The position numbers were made by a program, and so were the translations under genes. A DNA stretch of 64,000 nt from Phoronis australis (taxonomy: Eukaryota; Phoronida; Phoronidae): positions 49,843 to 113,842 of the forward strand of contig NMRA01000216.1 of NCBI GenBank assembly GCA_002633005.1, read 5' to 3'. The notes beneath the pieces were generated by a model. That model was not told the DNA's origin. It did no database searches and saw only the letters and a program-made list of their open reading frames with translations. Each line of letters opens with the position of its first letter. Position 1 is the stretch's first letter. This document shows positions 1-13,100 of the stretch, piece by piece.

Positions 1-514
1 TGTTTCATGATTTAAGCCTTGGTGCCTAAAGTTGGAATGAGTTAAGAGGTGGTCAAAGCAGTCCTCAAATTAGAATATGTCTCTTAGCATGCTATAGTTT
101 AACCTGCAGTTTGTATGTCTTATGTATAATATTAAGTCTTATGGTGTTAGCTGTTCATACTCACACAATTCAAGGCATTCCATATAATTTTCTAATGCTT
201 GGTTTTATGTTCAAAATTGGTTACCTTTTGACCAATGTTATAGTTAACTCAAAGATTTTTGTTTTATCGATTCTATAACCAGCAGTAGTTTGTAATGCTC
301 GTTTACAGTTTTGTAACAACTTTACTGTTTAACTCTTAAATTATAAATGTAAATGATGTACTGTGGCCATTTCAGGTTGAGTCATACTGGGATGAGTGCT
401 TGGCTTTACCCAGTAAACTGAAAGACTGGGACGCCTACACAGACATGAAGGGCTCTATACAGGAGTACCTTGACGTCTTCCCACTCCTACACAGACTGGC
501 ATCCAAGGTAAGCT
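1..514 (+). repeat. Upstream near-identical copy of 1719-2225 (intron end plus exon)
   Basis: Bases 1-514 match 1719-2225 at high identity with a few substitutions and small indels (for example an extra stretch near 11-20). The match stops exactly at the N at 515, where the two sequences part. The copy carries an intron end, a whole 132-bp exon and its donor. It may extend left of the window. Real tandem duplication or an uncollapsed second haplotype joined at the N are both possible; the N favours the latter. Confidence 0.9.
376..507 (+). CDS. Duplicated linker exon, out of order
   Basis: This encodes the same 44 residues as the exon at 2087-2218 (starts VESYWDECL, ends HRLASK), between a good acceptor (ccatttcag) and donor (gtaagct). 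In the linker domain this segment belongs after the exons at 975 and 1515, so this copy is out of order. Both boundaries are phase 0, so including it would insert 44 residues without a frameshift. It could belong to an upstream duplicated block or be an assembly artefact. Confidence 0.5.
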
Positions 515-974
515 NCATTGGGCTGGTGGGTACATGTTTTGTTACACGGATGATTTTCTAATAAAATACCCAACTGATAGGGCATTATACCAGTCCTACT
601 CTCACCGAAGTTTGCAACTAGTCAGTAGCAATCCCTCACATGGGAGACTCGGCTCGGATTGATTACAATATTGCTCGATGTGTTGCTCGTTGTGAATTTC
701 ACTTTGCAATATAAGACAATAACTCTGTTGTGATGATCATGATCACTGTTTAACAGCTGTGTCTCAATGGGATGCTGACAAATAATGAATGTTCATTCAT
801 TTGTTACTCGTTTGATATACGACGAAGACTAGCCATTAAACTGTCGGTTAGTCCAATGCAATAGGCTTTTAATTTATCATACTGGTGGTTGTTCAAACCT
901 GGTATAAGTAATCTTTTATGTTATTAATGGAACAAAATGTATTTCATGGTATATCTTATTCACCTTTTCCTCAG

Positions 975-1187
975 ACATTCGTCGTGGAGGTCATCCAGTT
1001 CCGGAATGCGTTTGACGCCCAGGGCCCCGCCGTGCCAGGCATACCTCCAGAGGAGGCTGTGGAAAGATTGCACGACTTCCAACACAGATACGGTCTGTTT
1101 GAGGCGAAACGCAAGACGCTGGACTCAGTCTCCAAGCTGTTTGGTATTGTGTGCAAGCCGTTCCCAGAACTGGACAAAACTGGTGAA
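975..1187 (+). CDS. Exon: linker (DHC_N2) start, residues 1-71
   Basis: Acceptor ttcctcag, donor gtaaga, phase 0 at both ends. It encodes TFVVEVIQFRNAF through KPFPELDKTGE, the typical opening of the dynein linker, where a helix pair precedes the L-F-x-I...F-P-E-L pattern. Residue numbers in this and later entries count from this exon. Confidence 0.9.
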
Positions 1188-4100
1188 GTAAGAAATGCAA
1201 TTCCAAAATTGACCCAGTCTTTTACTTGTATATAAAGCCTTTAGTTACCAGTCGAGACAAAGTATGCTGTAAAATTGTATTTAATTGTGTATGCTGACCT
1301 GTGCTTTACTCACTGTAAGACGGTGTAATTTTGAAAATTTCTAAAAACCAGGCTTATCTAGTAGTCTTTTATTCAGTCAAGATCGTATTTCATTAAAACA
1401 TCTGATGTCCATTTCCGTTTTTAATTGCAAACCAAAAATTATAGTCAGGTAGTAATTCCATGTCATTCTGTGAAGTCATTCAGGCTATACAGTATTCTGT
1501 TGTGTGGTTTGCAGGAACTGGTCTTGCTCGGACAGCTCTACGGCCTGTTCCAGAAGTTCATCAGGTTTGACAACAGATTCAAGGACACGCTGTGGGCAGA
1601 GGTGCACTTGGAAGAATCTAACAGAGAGGTGATCTTTGTTGAATGTTATTATTAAACACATTTTCTTACTACTTTTTCACACAAAACAACATAACCTTGT
1701 TCACCTACAATGATCATCTGTTTCATGATGGTGCCTAAAGTTGGAATGAGTTAAGAGGTGGTCAAAGCAATCCTCAAATTAGAATATGTCTCTTAGCATG
1801 CTATAGTTTAACCTGCAGTTTGTATGTCTTATGTATAATATTAAGTCTTATGGTGTGTTAGCTGTTCATACTTGCACGATTCAAGGCATTCCATATAATT
1901 TTCTAATGCTTTGTTTTATGTTCAAAATTGGTTACCTTTTCACCAATGTCATAGGTAACTCAAAGATTTTTGTTTTATCGATTCTATAACCAGCAGTAGT
2001 TTGTAATGCTCGCTTACAGTTTTGTAACAACTTTACTGTTTAACTCTTAAGTTATAAATGTAAATGATGTACTGTGGCCATTTCAGGTTGAGTCATACTG
2101 GGATGAGTGCTTGGCTTTACCCAGTAAACTGAAAGACTGGGACGCCTACACAGACATGAAGGGCTCTATACAGGAGTACCTTGACGTCTTCCCACTCCTA
2201 CACAGACTGGCATCCAAGGTAAGCTATAAAATTTATTTAATAATACTTCGAGGCCATTGGTCCATAGTACAACAAATATGTGAAAATACATTACAGATTA
2301 AAGTTGCAAGAAATGCATATTAAAAAAGTGAACTTGAACAGTTATGTATCCATGAGAGGAGCAAAACAAAGCTAGACAGTAATTCATCAATGATTAAATG
2401 TAGCTGCTGCTTTCTCTCTTAGAGCAGAACCATATTAGTTAGCTTGTACGTTTTCATCACAGCTTGTTTATAACCTTTAGCTCTTGCTGGCTTGGGTTAC
2501 ATCTGAATTTTGGTGTGATAAACACATTCGTTAGACTAGAATGCAGTGTGCAAAATTCATTAGAAAATGAAACTAGTCCTCTGTAGAATTATTATAGTAA
2601 TCACTTCATTTCACATCATTTTGCCTTGCATTGAGTGATCTACTAGTGTTGAGATCTGAATAGCTATATTAAAATAAAATTGTTATTTCTATGACTTACT
2701 TCATATGTATGGTAGCTGTAATGAGATTGGAGGTGATAGTAATGGCTGTACATTTGTTTGACTTGTCTTGTGTGCATATTAAGTAGTTCATTATAAATAG
2801 AGTTTAATTTAAAACTTAAGCATTTTAATAGTATTAAAGGACTTCTTTTGGCTTCACTTTGGTTAAAAAATTGATGTAAATTTTTAAGTTGAGTTTTGAA
2901 TTTGTTGATGCACCAACCCACTGTGGAATGTTACTGAATTTGAAATTATATGAAGTTGTACGAGAAAACGCAAATACATACAGGACTGTAATTTATGAAA
3001 TTTCCTACTTTTGTGATACTTTTGGTTTGTGAGATTAGTTCTGTGTTCTTAAAAAGTCAACTTAGAGGAAAGGATTTCTTGAAGAATGTAGAGAAAATGT
3101 ATTAGTAGGGAGAACCGTGGTGGTAGCTTTATTTTATCCACTTTTGTCTGGAGTCAATTATGACCATGACGTTTGCGAGCCTAATTCTGACTGCCTCTTT
3201 CCAGGAAATCCGCAGTCGTCATTGGTTACAAGTAATGCAAGTGACTGGCAGCTCCTTCCAATTGGAGGCTAATGTTTTCAAGCTTAGTCATCTGCTGGAT
3301 ATTGGACTCATCAAGTAAGAATTCCCATGTGTCTTTTTTAAAATGAGATGACTACATGACTGTGAGCATGTCAGTTGTGGTATGATGTGCGATATTCTAC
3401 ATCCTTCTAATTAAACTCTTGACGATTGTGGGCTTATCTTAAAAATCCCACTTGTTCTTTCAAAGGGCTCATGGGACCCGTTTTCAAAATGTTTGATTGT
3501 GTTCATTAACAGAATGAGGAAAGCTTAGCCTGGTATGTTCTAATGTTCAATCCATGTGCTTTGAAATTGTATTGTGGTCATCAGCATAGTGTTACTTTAT
3601 GTGTCTGTGCTTGCATTATTAGACACAAGACAGAAATTGAAGGCATCTGTCACAGTGCTGCTAAGGAGATGGAGCTGGAAGTGAAAATGAGGATCACAGA
3701 GGAGGAATGGACAGAGCAGGTGAGTGAGATGATAACTAGTGTTACAGTGATACTGTGTCAGGATTTACTAGCTCATGATTTACTGGTCTAATGATAACTA
3801 GACTAAGTTTGATATTATGTCAGGATTTACTAGCTCATGATTTACTGGTCTAATGATAACTAGACTAAGTTTGATATTATGTCAGGATTTACTAGCTCAT
3901 GATTTACTGGTCTAATGATAACTAGACTAAGTGTGATATTGTGTCAGGACTTACTAGTCCGTGCTTTACTGGTCCATTGGTAATTGGTGTGATACTGTGC
4001 GAGGACTTACTAGTCCGTGTTTTACTGGTCTGATGATAGCTAGACTAAGTGATACTGTGTCACTGAATAAGTTCATAAATTATATTTTTTGCGACACAAC

Positions 4101-7100
4101 CAGCTGAAGTGTTACCTTCAGATGACAGTCTTGGCTCATCACAACAACTATCTTCAGAATCTTATATTCACTAGGCAGATACTCAGTGAACAGGTTGTGG
4201 TATTAGCCAAGATTTCTTGTAGCATACATCTCACGAATAATCAGCATATTTGTTGAATCCCCCCATGGTTGCGACTAAGATATTATATCAGTCCCATGTT
4301 CTACCGCAGGTTTTGACCTTTGAACACTACAAGAAACTTGGTCCTATCTACCTTGACAAAGGTTGTACAGAGAGACTCTTGGAGCAGTTGGAGGATGCTG
4401 AAGCCCTTTTGGCCAACATGCTCACATCCAAGTATGTGGCTCCTCTGCGTGAGGAGGCGGCTTCGTGGGCCGAGAAGCTGAAAGAAGTGGGAGAGGTCCT
4501 AGAACTGTGGCTGGAGGTACAAGACTTATGGCAGTACCTGGAGGCAGTGTTCAGCAATGGTGCAGCCGCTAAGGTAAGTCGTGTAGACAAAGGAGTTATG
4601 GTCTCATATACCGTGCCCTCATTTTGAGAACCAGTTGATGCCCGTCAGTCAGTGGAGAAAACTGGTTCTGAAAATGCGGGCACGTTATATGGGACTAGTA
4701 CCGACAAAGATTGGATCAAAATGATGAAGAGATGTGAAAGCTCTGCGGTTCTGTTTATTGGTGAATCCGTTGTTTAGGCCATAAAGCTGAAGCAGCGTGC
4801 AAGTTTGGTGCATTATATGGGGTCAGTATTTTGATAAATGTTGTATTGCTGCAAAAACATTATTGTCTACAAGTGCGAGGAAAAAAGATCCTGTCTTCAA
4901 TTTTGAAAAAAAATGCTGACCAGTGATTGATGGGAGTGATAATAGAGTACCTTTAATAGCTCTTGACCAATGAGTGTTGCACGGACATTCCAGTGATTTG
5001 GCATTGTTGTTTCCAGGAATTGCCTCAAGAAGCCAACAGATTCAGTCGTATAGACAAAGGTTGGATCAAAATGATGAAGAGAGCTTACGATACTCGCAAT
5101 GTTCTGCAGGTCAGTCAATAGCAAGTCTTTCCTCTCACATCCTTGATGAAAATCAGATATTATAATTTAAATTCAATCTGCCTATTTTCTGGACAAAGAC
5201 TTAATGAATGCCTCATTTTCGTTGGCTCTGTTTTAGTGTGGCAGATGCGCTTGTAGTGTCTGAGCTCCGACATTGACATTAACTGTAACTTAATACTGGC
5301 TATGAATGTTGTGTAATAAAATTTTGAATTGCAAAGACATTATTTTTCAGACATTTTTCATTAATTGGTGAAAAGTGTTTACACCAACTTGTAGACTATT
5401 TTCTTTAGCCAATGTAAATATTATAAGATAGGCCAATATAATTAATTTAGAAATGGTGTTACCACATCATCACTTCAAAGTGGCTTTAGGAAGTCCTTAT
5501 TTTTCATGTGCACGGTGCTTTTTCAAACAGATGCTAAAGATAAATTAATTATGTTGACCTTCTAAATTGTGTACTTCATGACTTGTCAGGATTTGGATTT
5601 AAAAGTGGTATGTCTTGTGTATCTGTCAGTTGGAAGTGGATGAATGCCCCCTTACCAACATATAAACTTGGACACAATTCATAATGAGGTTATCTACTGC
5701 ACATTCTTATACAGGCTGTTGTTTCCCTTGCAGTGTTGTTACGGTGGTGAGGTTCCTAAAGGGGTGGTCCTGCGACACATCTTTGAAGAGCTGGAGATCT
5801 GCTTCAAGTCTCTACAGTCGTACTTGGACGGCAAGCGTAAACTGTTCCCTCGCTTCTACTTTGTCTCAGACTCCACACTGATTGCTATACTCAGTCGACC
5901 ACATGACTTGGACTCAGTTAAGCCACATCTTAGGTATAGTATTTTCTTGGTTAACTTTAATGTCTTAAAAGTTAATGTCATTATCCAGAAATGTCGGTGT
6001 GAATGGTTGAGGTTTTTTTGAGCTCATTAAGTTAGAATTAAGACCTTTTACATGTGTTCGTCAGATAGCTATGTATGGATATTTTGTAGCCTCCTTCTAG
6101 TCAGTGGTCTTTTTTCGCTAAGTATTGGGGGAATTTTCAAAAATTAGTTATGCAGGGAGAACTGTCTTGCATTTTTTTCCAAAACTGTTGACTAATTTAA
6201 GTTAATGATTATTAAACAAAAGGTGGCGGATTTCTTTCTAATACGCAAATGTTATTAAAGAAAATTTTATATAATGTTTTGCTTTCTATTTGGCATGGCA
6301 ACTTCTATTTGCCTCTCTCGAAGCTGTGACAATGTTCTATTCTTGACTCAGACATCTGTTATTTAGCATTTGATTAACAGAAAGATATACTTTTTTCCCA
6401 GTTCCATACTCAGTAGTCACCTAATTACATCTACTACATTTCAGGACATTGTTTTCTAATGTCGCTGATGTTGAGCTTCAAAAAACTGGTTTTGTCGATG
6501 CCCAGTCCATATCAACGTTGACTTCTAATCGGGGTAGTCGTACCCAAACACCTCTGGAGAGAGGGAGTGCTGGACGTAGGTCCACCTCACCTTTGGTCCC
6601 GCTCACTGCTACCAAGATAGACAAGAGACTGACCACCATGCATGTAAGTAACCCACCTCCTAGTCCTTTTGATTGACAGTGTGGGTTGTTTATAATTATC
6701 CCGTTTAAGTATGAGATATTCACATTGTGTTGAAAATGAGTTTCGTTCACTGCGTGATTTTAATATCCAAAGGCGTGTTTCATAAACGATTACCCATTCT
6801 GTGATTTTTTAAAAATACCGCTCTGCATATATTATAACTTGCACTTGATAACCAGGAATTATTTCAAGTGTTCAAGGTGTTTTTCACTATAGGAAACATT
6901 ATAGATTTAGTGATTTTATTATAGTTGCCCCACAATGAGAATCTTAATTCACAGTTTTGTTCTATGACCACGTATTAGCAGTCCCGTTATGATCCTAGTT
7001 TTGGTGTCCCCATTTTAGGTCGTACCAGTGGCAGGGGTGGGTAAATTTAATATGTTCCTGGTCATTCCTTGTAATTACGGATTCTTTGTTATGCTTTTAG

Positions 7101-10100
7101 TCTGTGGTGTGGGAACCTCGTCATGTCCTGTGACTGTTTTGCAGTTAGTTTCCACCATATGTTCTGTTTTACTTTCAATGAGTTCACTGCTGTCCACAGT
7201 GCATGAGATGAAACTTGCAAAAATTCAATTATTATCATTCGCCTGTGCCTTTTCATGGCCCATGCAATGACTTGAATGCAGTTCTTTACTGTAACAGTTT
7301 TCAACGATGCAAGTACTATCAAATAATACAATATATTAACCTGTTACAAATTTTCAGTTGGCTCTCAAAAAGCTGAAACCACTCTTCAAACTTTTTATAT
7401 CACATGTAAATTGTATTATACTTTTTTATTAAGTGTAGCATCTTAAAATCTTTAATAATTTAGTAGTTAGTGTTATCATGCCAAGTATTTTAAACCTCTG
7501 TGCTGCAGCTCTGGTATTTTGGCCTTGCATTGTACTTCTTTGTCTTTCAAAACTGAGTGTGGATCTGTGACCACCAGCGGTTTTGAAGACTTCAGCACAC
7601 TGCGCTGCAGCACCCTTCAATCTCCTTATTAATTGTGCAATGTACTTCTGAGTAGTGTGCACTGCCAGACCACCAGTGTGTGCCGATTGCACCCTTTAAA
7701 GATTCCGTCTCCAGTTGACAGCGAACATTCACCAATTCGTAACATGACGATTGTCTCAAAGTAAATTGAAAGGAATTAGTTTTCAAATTCTGAAAACTAT
7801 GTTTTGAATCAGACGTGCTTCTGTTGAATGTTCATATTATCTACGTGACACGGTCTCTTAAAGAGGCACTAAGCTTGGTTTTGTGTATTGAAAGACTTCT
7901 TACATCAACCTGGTCACTAAAATACGAAAGTCATATTACAAAGTTCTAAAGCTGAAAATGGCTGCCTCAGCACCATTTTGTCAAACCTGACCCAGAGATT
8001 ATGTAATCATGTGTGATAATCAGTTTTCAAAAAAATTGATCCTATCAATGTCTTATAAAAATTGAAGTTGATTATCATTTAATAATTTAAAGCAAAACCG
8101 AGCTCAAGGTAACTGTCTAGTACCTTCACTTCAATCTTTACCTTGTGCACGGTAATTCTTTACTGATTTAGCGAACATTATGGCTGACAAGTGAAATTCC
8201 ATTATTGTCAAAACTCCAAAAAGCTGATCAGATCTGAATCACCATTCTGTCACTACCCTCAACACATGGTGAAGTTTCCATATTTTGCAGCAACGTGATC
8301 AGTTTTGAAAAATAGAAAATGTCAGTTATAATTTTTGCGCGGAAAAAGTGGAAAATTACCGTAACCCCAGTTACCTTTAAAGCACGCGATTCAAGCATTG
8401 CCCCTTTACACGGGGTGTCACCCGTTTGACTAACACTGCCTTGTGAACTCCAGAACAAGCCACCCACTCAGTCCAAGTCAACAGTAAGTCGCATGGTGTT
8501 GTTTGACTACTCAAGTCATTGTACTGACAGGCCCGATGTTGTGCTGTTGTATACTGTATTCAATGTTGTTATCTCTTGTTAGTCCCTAGATGCTTCCATC
8601 TACAGTTAATTAATGGTCTTCTTGGCTTTCCATAAGTTGGTTGTCGAGAACAATCATGATGTCCGGGTTACACCTAGTCTCATTGAATGTTTAATGATGT
8701 TACATTTACTTAATGGAAAGCCAGGGTCCTGTTCTTTTGCACAGTTTTCATGATTATCAAAAAACTATGCCTAGTTTTATTGAACAATGTCTTGCCAAAT
8801 GCAAGATGAATGTTTAGTTCAAATACTTGCTTTTATCCCACAATTGCTCTTTAAACCATTTTTTAACCATAACATACTGGTTACAAAACTTAACATCACT
8901 TTTAATAAATTGTTTTAATTTTCATAACATTCTGCTGACTTAGTAATGTTTAGACCTACTTGTAGGTAGAAACTTGTGTGTTTGTGTAGTAGAACTAATA
9001 TTTAGTTCTTAATCAAATATTTTGTAATGTCCTTAATATGTTTCTGGTTGTCTATAAAAATGATTCTTTGTGTCATTGTTGATAGTAACATTGGTATTAT
9101 AGTTTTAAAATTTATGTTATTGACAGTTTATCTAGATGTTGTCTTTTGTTGTTAACCTTTGAGTTTTCAAATTTGCGATACTGAGTTAACTCTTACAACG
9201 CAACGATGTAACATCGATCACCACGACTTAAGTATTATCTTTCTATACACTTAACTATAACCATTTGAAAAACATATAAATCCAAACAGTTACTTTTAAC
9301 TCTTTTTAGAAGTTGTCTAACTTGTCAGCATTTCCTTGTTTCATATTTGCTGGCAACATCTAGTTTGTTATAAGCTGTGTGTTGTAAACAAGATACTGAC
9401 TGGACTTACTCTGAATGTTTACAGAACATCAACCCTGTACTGCTCAATACAACCCAGTTGAGCACCATGCTACCTTCAGAGGGCATCACAGTCGATCACG
9501 TTACCATGGAAGCAGTAGCTGTTATAAGCACAGAGGGTGAACTACTACAGCTGCAAGATCAGGTAATATCAACAGTCTGTCACTGCAATGCAAGTTTTGG
9601 CTGAACCTCTTCAAGAAATGACTTACAGGTTGCATTTACAGTATTACACCCCATTCACCCAGATCACCTGCAGACAGCGCATTATCATACCCTATGTGTT
9701 TCCAATGCATCAAACCTAATCAGGCAGAAATAATTACAGGCACAGGCACTTTGTAACAAAGATTTACCTGCTCAGTTAACTTGGGCAGGTCTTTATGAAT
9801 AGGCTTGACTTGCTGCTTGACTGGTGTAAAGCACCTCGCCTAGCCTAGCCTTGGTGTAGCAAAGTTATTCTCATGGCATGAAGATTGAAGACATCTCAAA
9901 ATATTGACAGATTTATTACTTTTAAATTATTTAATTCATCTATTGGCACTATAGAGTACGTAACATAGAAAGTCGAAAGGTGCTCCTCGGCCTTAATTGT
10001 GTGTAGGAGAGTTGTCTATTGTTCACATGCATTTCTAACATGGCTAATTATTAAATATGTTACTGAGCTTGTAGACAGCATATCTCTGAATTCATCCAGT

Positions 10101-13100
10101 GTGCTCTAGGAAGACAGAGACAATGTAATGTGAAAAGATTAGAAATTTGTCACTAGTACCATCATGTAATACGTGCTTGCATGACCTTAGCAGTGCCAAA
10201 CTCCCGAGTTACAAACCCAGTTGAACATGTCCTTGGCTTGTGCGTAGTTGTTAATAGCGTCTTGATTTTCTTGTAGATTGCACTTGAAGATGGTGTAGAA
10301 GTGTGGCTGTCTAGCCTGAAGGAGTGTATCAGTGATACGCTGAAGGAAATGTCTTACGGAGTGATCGAAGACTCAGCGAATAATGTGGCCATAGAGGAGT
10401 GGGCACTCAAGGTGAGTGGGGAAACTGTCACTCAAATTGGTACCTAGCAACGTGTGCTTTTCAAGCATTTTGAGAGGAACCACTCAACATAATTACCCTG
10501 TTCTTCATAATTATATCTTCAGCTGTAGTGATTATTCACTGTTATGTTACTCTGTGGTCATGTGAATGCATTTTCGTTTTTGGACAGTTAGCCTCTTGAA
10601 TTGCATTCATGGTAAATGACATTTTTGCTTATTGCCTCAGTCTGAAAAAGAAATACAAAATTTTCAGTGGCAGAAGTTATTGTGAATCATATAAGGTGTG
10701 TTGGAAAACCACGGTTCCGTACCTTTTTTCAACTTGTAAAATATCACGTTACAGGGATGTCCTTTGGTGTTGTGTAAGTAAAAGATAAATGGTGACCTAC
10801 CTTCATAAATTTGATCGCAGTGATGTTCTTTAAATTTGTTATTTGAGCATGCACCAATTCTTATCCTCAGAAATTACTCTAGATGTGGACCCTTAGTGTG
10901 TTCACAGCATTTGAGCAAGATGGTTACCCTGTGTGTTTAGAGTAGTTCTCTTCACCGTGCTGAATGAACATGCCTCGCCTTTAACTGTGACCCTAGGCAT
11001 GTTTCACCCAACTTCTCTACTTGTTCACAGTACCCAGTCCAAGTGTGCAAGATTGGCCTACTCTACCACTGGACACGAGAGTGCGAGGCTGGCGTGAACG
11101 AGATCAAGTACGATCGCCGTGCCATACAGAATGCCGGCAAGCGTTTCCAGGCTGCGCTGGTCCGACTTCCCACCATGTTGGCCAGGAACCAGTGGAAGGG
11201 TGTTGACGAGGTCATGTTACCCGTGCACAGGCTGAGACTAGAGGGAATGATGACTGTGAGTATTGAGGCTGTTGTACTGTTTAACATGTGAATAACTTGG
11301 TCTAGCTATTGGACTAATTAATGTCATGCACGACATGTAAATTTTGCACCAGACATCATATGCTTAATGGTTGGTCATTGTATAATCTTGTAATTAGGGA
11401 GCTCCAAAAAACAATGGTAGTCTTGTATTGAACATTCATGCCCACGTACTTGAACATGCGGTGCAATTATTGACTCTTACCCGATGACCTAGAAGGTGAA
11501 CAGTGCTTTGGATGACACGCTTTTGCAACTTAACATGAAATACTGACAGGATTTGTTTTGTGAAATACCTTTACATCAGCCTTGCTAATGACAGGCCATG
11601 TGTGTTACGAAGTCAATGTCTGATTTTAAGCGTACATGCAATTGGTAGGCTAGGCTTATATTTGATCTGTGGAGGGAAGTTAAAAAAGTTGGAGGTTGGC
11701 TTATATAACCCGAGCCAAGATGTTGCAGTATTTTGGGATGTTAAGTTGTTCCATTTTCACTTTGACAACATCATTGTTCTTTCATTTTAGATGTCCTTAT
11801 ACCTGAGGGATGCCTCAGACTCTCTGTCTTCCAAGAAGATCAGAGAACCAACTGACTTTGAGTGGAGGCGTAATTTCAGGTGTTATGTGCAAGACAACGG
11901 TAAGAACATTTATATTTCCACTGACTTAAATACTTATTTCATGCTTGCGTGTTGGATTTGTTAAGTGCAAGTAACAGGTTTTCCTAGTAGCCATGTTATT
12001 TCTTGTATGATCTTTTGTTTATGGTTGGGAAAGACGTGTGATTACAACAAGTGTGAGGCTAATTGACATTATTTGAAATTACATTGCCTTGGAACACTTG
12101 TTTTAATGTCCGATGCAATTTTAACACATGACTGCTTGTGGTTTGTGTGTACTATGCAAAATTCAATTAATTCTTACCATTTTAGGCCTGTGTTCTGGTG
12201 GTATTTTCTGATTGGAGCTGAGCTGAAATTAGATCGTGCAGTCATCGGAATGGCTCTCTCTTTACGCATTCAACGAGCTCTCCATTGTTTACAAGCTAAA
12301 CACACGAGACATGTTCTAAGTTTAAAACTGCCTGGTAGTGCAGCAACAAATAACTGAGTTTGTCTTTGTTACAGATGGCATGAGTGAGCCAGTTCTGTAC
12401 GTTATGGACAACAGGTTCAAGTTTGGTACTGAGTTCCATGGAGCTGCACCCATGATTGGCATGTCTACCACGACGGAGCGATGTCTTCTTACAATGATTC
12501 ACTGCTTCACCTCATTGAAGGGAAGCTGTATTACTGGGGGAACCGGGGTGGGCAAGACTGAGACTGTCAAGGTAGGGCTCATTGATATTCACTGCTTCTC
12601 CTTTATTTTACTGAAGGGGCCTTCATTAGTTAGGGTACACGGAGGGGCAAGAGTGACACTGCCATGGTAGGAGTTGTTTCCACTCCCTTTACTTGTGTGA
12701 TGAGTTCATATCATGCATATAGTAAGCACTCTGATAAATGTGTTTCGGTGTAGTAACTTTGGAATACCAAATTCTAACCTTAGGGTTTTCGACAGCAAAG
12801 TTTGAGAAGATGATCATTCTAGACTCATTCTGCATGAGAAGAGTGACACTTTTCCTCATCTTTGTGCAGTTTATTCAATGTCTATTTACATTGTCTATAG
12901 TTGAGGAGCATTGAATTTCACTTTTTGCAAATTGCCAGTAAAAGTTTATAGGAATATCAGTTTTCTAAGTTATCATTTTGTTTTTGTTTTATGCAACTTT
13001 TAAAATTTTTCATAAAAATTATTTTAGTCCTATTTTGTATAGTTCCTCGTGCAAAAGTGGAACGTTTTAAAAGCAATTCCTTACAATGTTTTGGAGAACA

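Noticed and set aside
1723-2086. Retained coding sequence in the duplicated intron
   Set aside because: Both copies of the intron lack family motifs; conservation is due to duplication.
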